Shown piece by piece: positions 58,467-64,000 of a stretch of 64,000 nucleotides of DNA. Made by a program: the position numbers and the translations under genes. The notes under the pieces were generated by a model. The model had not been told where the DNA came from and made no database searches. It worked only from the letters and a program-made list of their open reading frames with translations. This DNA comes from Robiginitomaculum sp. (GTDB lineage: Bacteria; Pseudomonadota; Alphaproteobacteria; Caulobacterales; Maricaulaceae), in assembly GCA_002733805.1 (NCBI GenBank), contig NVXG01000028.1, positions 1 through 64,000 of the forward strand, in the 5' to 3' direction. The number at the start of each line of letters is the position of its first letter. Positions within the stretch are counted from its first letter, which is position 1.

Positions 58467-59693
58467 CTAGCTGACGGCGAATTTCAGAAGTTTGATGGCA
58501 TGGAAATCCTGGATTCCACCGCCAACCCGTTTGGTGGTGTAAAACAAGACATACGGCTTGGCTGAATAAGGATCGCGGACCACATTGACACCGGACCGAT
58601 CGACAATCAGATAGCCTCGGCGAAAATCACCGAAAGCCATCGAGAAGGAAGCACTGGCAATATCCGGCATGTCTTCAACCTCGGTGATCGAATATCCCAG
58701 CAAAGAAGACGGTTGACCTGCACCCGAGCCCGGCTGCCAGATATAATTTCCATCGGCATCTTTGAACTTCCGCACCGCAGATACCGTCCGCCGGTTCATG
58801 ACAAAACGAGCATTCGGTCGGTAAACCGATTTTGGCGCATAGATCAGATCCAAAATGACATCCATCGGATTGCTGCTGTCAAAGCCACCATCAGTGCCCG
58901 TCGCGACATAACCCACTTGACCCCAAGCATGCGCGCTTTGGGCAACATTTGTGTAGGATAAGAACCCTTTGGGTTTCGACACACCGTCTCCGGTGACAAA
59001 GGCCGTGGTTTCCTGCGCTGCTAGCACATCGCGCACTTCTTCGGCCAGCCATTGATCCACATTGACCACGGCATCGTCGAGCAGTGCCTGCGTGGTGGCA
59101 GGCATTGCGTAAATTTCCGCCATTGGAAACTCGATGAGATCCAGTGTTGGTGCGCCGGTTTCCGGGCGCGCCGCTGTTTCGCTGACCCAACCAGATGTAG
59201 CCCCACCTTGGCTTACTGGTTTGCGTAAATTGCCGGAGGAGGTCTGGTGCACCGAAGCAATGCCCCGAATAGGTGAAACCTCGCTAAGCAGGCGATCAAT
59301 TTCAGTTTGCGTTTCGTCTGGTGCAACATAACCACCATCAACGTCCGACCCAGACGACAGTGATTTTAACTCGTGTAATCGTGATGCATCGCCTTGGCGA
59401 ATATACCGGTCCCAGGCCGGGTTGACCTCAGATCGGCCCGGTTCAGTATTCAAATCCAGACCGGGGCGGTTGGCTCGCAGGTGCAAGCGATCAAGCGCGC
59501 CCTTTTGCTCGGTCATTGCATCATCAATTCGCGCAAGTTTTTCTTCGGTCAATACATCGGCAGTTTGTTTTTTTTCGATCTCAGCAAGGCGTAAATCATT
59601 GGTCTGTTTGAATGCATCAAACGCGCACAAAAAATCTTCCATGCCCGCATTGGTCGTCGATCGCGCACGCGCCATTTTGGTTTCTTTTTTCAC
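58467..59693 (-). CDS. GTA gp5-like major capsid protein (HK97 fold)
   Basis: 408 residues from GTG at 59693, fixed by GGAGAG 6 bases upstream. The N-terminal 90 residues are a charged helical scaffold (delta) domain, removed on maturation; LRLAEIEKKQTADVLTEEKL is part of it. The capsid core (HK97 family) begins near SLSSGSDVDGGYVAPDETQT and contains DRLLSEVSPIRGIASVHQT, FPMAEIYAMPATTQALLDDA, FVTGDGVSKPKGFL, YRPNARFVMNRRTVSAVR and LGYSITEVEDMPDIA. The phage family is unmistakable. The prohead protease gene is 15 bases upstream. The hairpin terminator downstream would favour high dosage of this protein. Confidence 0.96.
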   Translation of the reverse strand: MKKETKMARARSTTNAGMEDFLCAFDAFKQTNDLRLAEIEKKQTADVLTEEKLARIDDAMTEQKGALDRLHLRANRPGLDLNTEPGRSEVNPAWDRYIRQGDASRLHELKSLSSGSDVDGGYVAPDETQTEIDRLLSEVSPIRGIASVHQTSSGNLRKPVSQGGATSGWVSETAARPETGAPTLDLIEFPMAEIYAMPATTQALLDDAVVNVDQWLAEEVRDVLAAQETTAFVTGDGVSKPKGFLSYTNVAQSAHAWGQVGYVATGTDGGFDSSNPMDVILDLIYAPKSVYRPNARFVMNRRTVSAVRKFKDADGNYIWQPGSGAGQPSSLLGYSITEVEDMPDIASASFSMAFGDFRRGYLIVDRSGVNVVRDPYSAKPYVLFYTTKRVGGGIQDFHAIKLLKFAVS

Positions 59694-59708
59694 TTGGTCT
59701 CTCCTGGT

Positions 59709-60179
59709 TCATCCAGCCCGGTTCAGGCTTTGGGGTCCAGCCTCAGCTGGCATAATGGCCCCGATGACGCTTAACCGCGCCCGGGGTAACATTGGGAAAG
59801 TGACAATCGACACTTCCCACAAATCGATTTCCTGCAAGTGGCGGCTTGTGCCAGATCGTTCGGCCTGACGGGTGCGAAACCCGATAGAGAGGCCATCAAC
59901 AGATCCACGCGACACCAACGCCATTGCGGTTCGCCCCCTTGGTCCGTCTGCAAACAATTTTCCGCGTACAAACAAACCATTCTTGTCTTCAACAACCCGA
60001 TCCCATACGCCAATTGGCTCTTGGGCATCATGTTGAAATAACATGCGAATTTCTTGCGTCCCGCGCCGTTGCAAAGACGTAAAAAACGCACCTGGCAACA
60101 CCACATCCCCGGCAAGATCACGTTGAAAAAAACGCGACGCATATCCTTCGATCACGAGGAACTCTCTCGTCTCTTTCAT
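59709..60179 (-). CDS. GTA gp4-like prohead protease
   Basis: 156 residues of the HK97 prohead protease (U35) family. IEGYASRFFQRDLAGDVVLP opens it. The catalytic His is in RMLFQHDAQEPIGVWDRVVE and the Ser in GSVDGLSIGFRTRQAER. IDLWEVSIVTFPMLPRARLS ends it. It cleaves the capsid delta domain. It lies 15 bases ahead of the capsid gene. Confidence 0.95.
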   Translation of the reverse strand: MKETREFLVIEGYASRFFQRDLAGDVVLPGAFFTSLQRRGTQEIRMLFQHDAQEPIGVWDRVVEDKNGLFVRGKLFADGPRGRTAMALVSRGSVDGLSIGFRTRQAERSGTSRHLQEIDLWEVSIVTFPMLPRARLSVIGAIMPAEAGPQSLNRAG

Positions 60180-60209
60180 AATTATTTTCCAAAATTTGAA
60201 GGGCTAGAC

Positions 60210-60467
60210 TTACTCTTGTCGATCCAGTTGGTTTTCAATACGACCCAGCGATTGCCGGGTTTGCACCATATGCGTTTCCAACCGGGCGAGGCGTTCCGAA
60301 ACATCGCTCAAGCTCTCGGCTCGGTGTTCAAGTTGACGAATACGCTCAGCGGCCCGACCTGCCCACAGCAAAACGGTTGCTCCTTGTAGGACCATGGTCA
60401 TCACCACCGCCAATCCAAGTTGCCGGTTCAATTGCCAGCCTGTTGTGAGCGAACTTGCGCTGCTCAT
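60210..60467 (-). CDS. GTA gp3.5-like small membrane coiled-coil protein
   Basis: 85 residues. One membrane segment (LGLAVVMTMVLQGATVLLWA) is followed by a coiled coil (RIRQLEHRAESLSDVSERLA then RLETHMVQTRQSLGRIENQL). It lies between portal and protease genes, as does g3.5 in R. capsulatus. The start overlaps the portal stop by 4 bases (ATGA). Its role is unknown. Confidence 0.83.
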   Translation of the reverse strand: MSSASSLTTGWQLNRQLGLAVVMTMVLQGATVLLWAGRAAERIRQLEHRAESLSDVSERLARLETHMVQTRQSLGRIENQLDRQE

Positions 60468-61621
60468 TTATCTGCCCCCTGGCTCGATACCGGATCAAGT
60501 CCAAGCAGGGTTCGTTTTTCATTTGCGTTCAGGAAATCTGCCTCAGTCACCCGCTTCCACAAACTATTTTGATCTTCCTGCAAAGCCGGTACCAAGTGCC
60601 GCGCAACCTCGATCGATACCGAGGGTTCAATCCAGGCTCGCATCCAGTTTTCCAATCCGAGTGCGGTTTTCTGCACCAAGGGTAGAATGGTTTGTCGCCA
60701 AAATGCCCGGTTCGCTTCGCGGTAATTGGCATAGGTGTTGTCACCAGGAATACCCAACAACATCGGGGGTATGCCAAACGCCAAGGCAATCTCCCGCGCT
60801 GCCGCATGTTGGCAATTCAAAAAATCCATGTCCGTCGGACTGAGCGCCATCGGCTTCCAGTCAAGACCGCCTTCCAATAACAAGGGACGGCCGGCATTTT
60901 TTGCACCTTGATGAGACTGCTCAAGTTCGGCTTTCAAACGGTCAAATTGCTCATCGCTCAACCCATCGCCCACTTGGCTGTGAAACACCAACGCACCAGA
61001 GGGGCGCGCCGCATTGTCGAGCATGGCTTTATTCCAATCTGCACCGGCATTATGAATGTCGACCGCACAGGCCGCCGCTTCCAGCGGACTCATCCCGTAA
61101 TGATCATTGTCCGGGTGAAATAGTTTCAGATGCAAAATCGGGTTTCGATTCTGGACAAAATCTCTTGGTAATCCAACTTTCCAACCGCCAATCGCATATT
61201 CCCAACCAGAGGGTCGCCCGGACTTATCGACGGTCACCTTCATGCGATCCGGGCGCAAGACATGCAATTCCAACAGGGAATTGCTGGATACCATTTCCAG
61301 ATACCCATTGCCGGATAACAGCAAATACCCATACAGGCTTTCAAAAAAATCAGGCCCGCTTTGATCGGCAGTTGGTTCCACCAAAAGTTTGGCCAGCATT
61401 GGGTTGCGACTGCGTAGAGGAACCGAGGCCGCCGCTTCACAGATCATTCGAACACAACGGTACACAATGGCATTCCGCATATAGCCTTCGCGGACTAGGT
61501 TTTGATAATTGCGCGGAGTCCAGACCGCTCCAGAATTCGTCTGAACCGCGATCAGATGCCGCACACTATCAGCTTTTTGTTCCAGTCGTTCGGACGACTT
61601 TTTCTGTCTAAAACCAAACAT
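60464..61621 (-). CDS. GTA gp3-like portal protein
   Basis: 385 residues of the HK97-type portal family. MRNAIVYRCVRMICEAAASV, DFFESLYGYLLLSGNGYLEM, LHVLRPDRMKVTVDKSGRPS, HLKLFHPDNDHYGMSPLEAA and IALAFGIPPMLLGIPGDNTY are all family signatures. FWRQTILPLVQKTALGLENW lies near the end. It forms the dodecameric DNA channel and docks the terminase. It is 21 bases after gp2 and overlaps gp3.5. Confidence 0.96.
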   Translation of the reverse strand: MFGFRQKKSSERLEQKADSVRHLIAVQTNSGAVWTPRNYQNLVREGYMRNAIVYRCVRMICEAAASVPLRSRNPMLAKLLVEPTADQSGPDFFESLYGYLLLSGNGYLEMVSSNSLLELHVLRPDRMKVTVDKSGRPSGWEYAIGGWKVGLPRDFVQNRNPILHLKLFHPDNDHYGMSPLEAAACAVDIHNAGADWNKAMLDNAARPSGALVFHSQVGDGLSDEQFDRLKAELEQSHQGAKNAGRPLLLEGGLDWKPMALSPTDMDFLNCQHAAAREIALAFGIPPMLLGIPGDNTYANYREANRAFWRQTILPLVQKTALGLENWMRAWIEPSVSIEVARHLVPALQEDQNSLWKRVTEADFLNANEKRTLLGLDPVSSQGADK

Positions 61622-61642
61622 TCATTTTTCCTATTCAACCAT

Positions 61643-63034
61643 TCAAAGCACCCGCATCCGGGGCATTATGTTTCCATCCAGCATCAGCGACCAAAGCGCC
61701 CAGACCAGAGCGTCCATCCGATCTGGTGAACGGGTATTTCCTTCCGTTCCAAACCGGCACATCTGGTCTTCCAGTTCCGGGAATCGCCCACCATGGCGAA
61801 CCCGGTTCTGGTCATAAAGTGCCGCTATTGGTTCGGCCCGAATGCGTTTTCCACGCCGGGCATGTACCAGCGCCACCGGCAAATTTGGATCGGCCATTTG
61901 CAAAATGGTTCGCACCATCTCACCGCCCTGATTGGCTTCGGCCACAATTTTATCTGCTTCAAAATCCTGCCAGGCCCGACAAACTGCCTTGGCCCATCCT
62001 GCAGGTTGCAATCCCTGTACGGTTCGATCCGCCAACACCCAAGCTTGGCGTTGTTCTGCAACATCACGCACGCCCGCAACAACAATGCCGCAGGCCGCTG
62101 CGCCCTGTCCTGCACCAGCCGGTGGATCCACAGCCACCACAATTCGGTCAAACTGAGTGGGCGCAACACCAATGGATTGTTCAATTTGTGCGCGGCTCCA
62201 CAATCCGCCAACCGGATCATCAATCAGTTCCCCACCTAGCTCTTGGCGACCCAAAACTGACTTGCCGTACAATCTGTTCAATCCGGCAATAAAGGCTGCC
62301 GACAGATGCGGATTGTCCCACGTCGTTGCGCGGGTCAGAACCAATTCCGGCTCAGTCAGTAACTTTTTTAGGGCCAAAGATGGCCTCGGCGTAGTGGTCA
62401 ATACCAGTTTTGGATTGGGTCCAAGCCGCAACCCCATTCGCAGCATGGCCAGACAATGCCCCGGGTTTTTCCAAGCACAAAACTCGTCAGCCCAAGCCGC
62501 ATCAAATTGCGGGCCACGCAGTCCATCTGCATCCTCTGCTGAAAACACTTGGGCAATGCACCCGTTTTTCCATTTTAGCTGTCGCCGTGAAGCCGAATAT
62601 TTTGGCCGGGATCGCGGATGGCTGATATTGCGTAATCCGGAATCTCCTTCGATCATCACCTCTCTGGCATCATGGATGGTAGGTGCCACTAACGCGATAC
62701 GCAGGGGACGTGCTTTGCCAGATTTTGGCGCAGCCTCAACCAGACTTCGTACCCATTCAGCCCCGGCCCGGGTTTTGCCCGAACCGCGACCACCCAACAA
62801 CATCCAGCTCGACCAAGGTTCTGGTGGAGACAACTGATCTTCTCTGGCCCAGAACGGCCAGTCACGTAGTATTTTTCCTGCCATCCCGTTCGGCATTTGT
62901 GAAATTGCCCAATGAACTTGCTCCATGTCGAGCTGAACAAGATCGCGGGCGTGGTACGCATGGTCTGTGTGTGCCAAGGGCATGTTCCCAATGGACCAGC
63001 CCTGTGCCCGTTTTAGATTTTCAATGTGAGCCAA
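61643..63034 (-). CDS. GTA gp2-like large terminase
   Basis: 463 residues (a TTG at 63034; ATGs at 62983 or 62923 are alternatives, none with a strong ribosome site). The ATPase domain has Walker A LGGRGSGKTRAGAEWVRSLV, Walker B-like RGPQFDAAWADEFCAWKNPG and LVLTTTPRPSLALKKL. The nuclease domain has IVVAVDPPAGAGQGAAACGI with its Asp metal ligand and DKIVAEANQGGEMVRTIL. It packages host DNA headfuls into the capsid. No small-terminase (gp1) gene is seen in the 170 bases upstream. Confidence 0.95.
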   Translation of the reverse strand: MAHIENLKRAQGWSIGNMPLAHTDHAYHARDLVQLDMEQVHWAISQMPNGMAGKILRDWPFWAREDQLSPPEPWSSWMLLGGRGSGKTRAGAEWVRSLVEAAPKSGKARPLRIALVAPTIHDAREVMIEGDSGLRNISHPRSRPKYSASRRQLKWKNGCIAQVFSAEDADGLRGPQFDAAWADEFCAWKNPGHCLAMLRMGLRLGPNPKLVLTTTPRPSLALKKLLTEPELVLTRATTWDNPHLSAAFIAGLNRLYGKSVLGRQELGGELIDDPVGGLWSRAQIEQSIGVAPTQFDRIVVAVDPPAGAGQGAAACGIVVAGVRDVAEQRQAWVLADRTVQGLQPAGWAKAVCRAWQDFEADKIVAEANQGGEMVRTILQMADPNLPVALVHARRGKRIRAEPIAALYDQNRVRHGGRFPELEDQMCRFGTEGNTRSPDRMDALVWALWSLMLDGNIMPRMRVL

Positions 63035-63137
63035 AGCCCGCTACAATATGCGTTCCGTTGATTGGCGTTTTTTCCGGCCCCTTTTCTGGATCGTGCAAGC
63101 ATTATAGCCGATCAGAGTCTCGGTCGAATTTGTTTAG

Positions 63138-63153
63138 GATAATCTGAATTATC
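63138..63153. promoter_or_regulatory. Short inverted repeat upstream of the GTA cluster
   Basis: GATAAT and ATTATC arms of 6 bases surround 4 bases, 104 bases upstream of the terminase start, in the 170-base gap with the YcgN gene. It is a possible operator or promoter element for the GTA operon. No TGACAAT unit like those before the lysis genes is seen here. Confidence 0.35.
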
Positions 63154-63204
63154 TATTTGTTTTTATAGGTATTTATGTTTGAAAACTGCGGTAAACAGCA
63201 CCCG

Positions 63205-63657
63205 CTATCCCCGTCTTTTTTCACCGGGCCATGTGACCAGAAAGTTTTCCAGCTCTTCATTGCCAATTTCGGTCTCACAAACCGAACGATCCCGAACTGA
63301 AAACCCTTCATCGTGAATGGATTCCTTTTCCCCGCTGACCAGATGATGCCAATCGGGAAGGTCTTGCCCCTCGGCAATCAAACGATAGGCACAAGTATCA
63401 GGCATCCAGTATAATTGTCGCACATTATCCGGTCTGAGGGTCACACAATCTGGCACCTTGGCACTGCGGTTTGGGTAATCGGTGCAAGTGCAAGCAGTTC
63501 GGTCAAACAGTCGACAAGCCACATTGGTGGTGTGTACCTCTGCCGTATCTTCATCTTCAAGCCGGATCATACAGCATTTACCGCAGCCATCACAAAGCGA
63601 CTCCCACTCAGCCTCACTCCAGTCGTTCATTGAACGTGATTTCCAGAATTTTTCCAT
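63205..63657 (-). CDS. YcgN-type cysteine cluster protein (UPF0260)
   Basis: 150 residues from the ATG at 63657 (GGAAGG 8 bases upstream). The N-terminal metal-binding cluster is WESLCDGCGKCCMIRLEDED, then VACRLFDRTACTCTDYPNRS and VPDCVTLR, with eight or more Cys in YkgJ/YcgN spacing. LYWMPDTCAYRLIAEG and GEKESIHDEGFSVRDRSVCE follow. The family is of unknown function and probably binds Zn or Fe-S. It is divergent from the PBP gene (74-base gap). Confidence 0.92.
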   Translation of the reverse strand: MEKFWKSRSMNDWSEAEWESLCDGCGKCCMIRLEDEDTAEVHTTNVACRLFDRTACTCTDYPNRSAKVPDCVTLRPDNVRQLYWMPDTCAYRLIAEGQDLPDWHHLVSGEKESIHDEGFSVRDRSVCETEIGNEELENFLVTWPGEKRRG

Positions 63658-63731
63658 GGTTAAACCTTCCACTCTTGACCAAATGCACCCACCAGTCTTT
63701 TCCAAGCACAATTTTCAAGGTACGAGGAGTC

Positions 63732-64000
63732 ATGAAACCGTTTCGAGCTGATATTTTACGAGATGAAGAAGTTCGAGCTGAACGCACGAAGAAAATTTGG
63801 TTTGGCGTAATCCTGACCTTGACGTTGGTTTTGGTTCTGGGGTTTGCCGCAGCACAACGGTATTTTTTCCATGACTCGGCTGAATTACCAGCCGATCTTG
63901 AAACCTTGTGGACGCTCGGCAAAGAACCTTCATTTGTCCTGCTCGACAAAAACGGGGAGGTGCTAGCCAGACGAGGACCACGATATGGTCAGGTGATATC
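63732..64000 (+). CDS. Class A penicillin-binding protein / transglycosylase, N-terminal part
   Basis: The reading frame starts at the ATG at 63732 (GAGGAG 5 bases upstream) and runs off the window end, giving 89 residues. A cytosolic basic segment (FRADILRDEEVRAERTKK) leads to a membrane anchor (IWFGVILTLTLVLVLGFAAA). The periplasmic FVLLDKNGEVLARRGPRYGQ matches the 'lD..G.vla.rG' entry of class A PBPs, before their transglycosylase domain. 1A versus 1C type cannot be told from this part. Confidence 0.75.
   Translation, partial: MKPFRADILRDEEVRAERTKKIWFGVILTLTLVLVLGFAAAQRYFFHDSAELPADLETLWTLGKEPSFVLLDKNGEVLARRGPRYGQVI

Noticed and set aside
60901-61611. A 236-residue plus-strand frame opposite the portal gene
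   Set aside because: It is antisense to conserved portal motifs and rich in His/Arg/Pro without any domain.
49854-63034. An ordinary integrated prophage
   Set aside because: There is no integrase, repressor, replication or attachment-site signal next to the cluster. Gene order, small tape measure, TIM-barrel gp15 and missing lysis genes match a gene transfer agent.

Overview
The window comes from an alphaproteobacterium of roughly 50% GC. The evidence is a complete Rhodobacter-capsulatus-type gene transfer agent (GTA) structural cluster, a GTA-type 3TM holin with an M15 endolysin, PleC/DivJ-style kinase architecture, TrhO, CobT and CE15 families in alphaproteobacterial form, and many TTG/GTG starts. 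A Caulobacterales/Maricaulales (Hyphomonadaceae-like) member fits best, but the genus cannot be read from the sequence. Coding density is very high, and many neighbours are coupled by 1-, 4- or 8-base overlaps.

Layout. Positions 1-15 kb hold a small secreted protein, initiator tRNA, a LexA-like repressor lacking its protease residues, an acetyltransferase, leucine dehydrogenase with a palindromic upstream site, a methyltransferase-like protein, a hexapeptide acyltransferase, a coupled GST + glucuronoyl-esterase lipoprotein, a divergent CobT homologue, a retropepsin-like protease, TauE/SafE, dusA, rfbA/rfbC, murA, a 44-residue basic protein and tRNA-Thr followed by mosaic repeats. Positions 15-25 kb form a surface-polysaccharide region: rfbB, rfbD, two glycosyltransferases, ugd, an AGE-family isomerase, manC and an OafA-type acyltransferase. 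With rfbA/rfbC they supply dTDP-rhamnose, UDP-glucuronate and GDP-mannose. Positions 25-29 kb hold a nucleotidyltransferase-fold protein, the holin/endolysin cassette, an 11-bp-phased repeat array and mltF. Positions 29-49 kb hold pepN, a lone receiver protein, a PAS histidine kinase, an ECF sigma/anti-sigma/periplasmic-sensor operon with a seven-EF-hand protein, glnE, a DegP-RR-HK operon, OsmC, and a PepSY-RR-HK operon with a CbpA-type DnaJ. Positions 49.8-63.0 kb are the GTA cluster (terminase to tail-tip protein, all on the minus strand). The window ends with a YcgN-type cysteine-cluster protein and the start of a class A penicillin-binding protein.

How the genes fit together. The GTA cluster supplies the particle. 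The holin/endolysin pair, about 23 kb away in this window, is the likely release module, as in R. capsulatus where lysis genes lie outside the structural cluster. The most unusual non-coding signal is the run of about eleven TGACAAT-like units at 11-bp spacing directly upstream of that lysis cassette. It looks like a helically phased binding array. Other signals outside ordinary annotation are a strong hairpin terminator just after the capsid gene, a perfect 12-bp-arm palindrome between osmC and degP, and an rfbA tail that reads antisense through the end of rfbC. Two divergent genes also start on one CATG.
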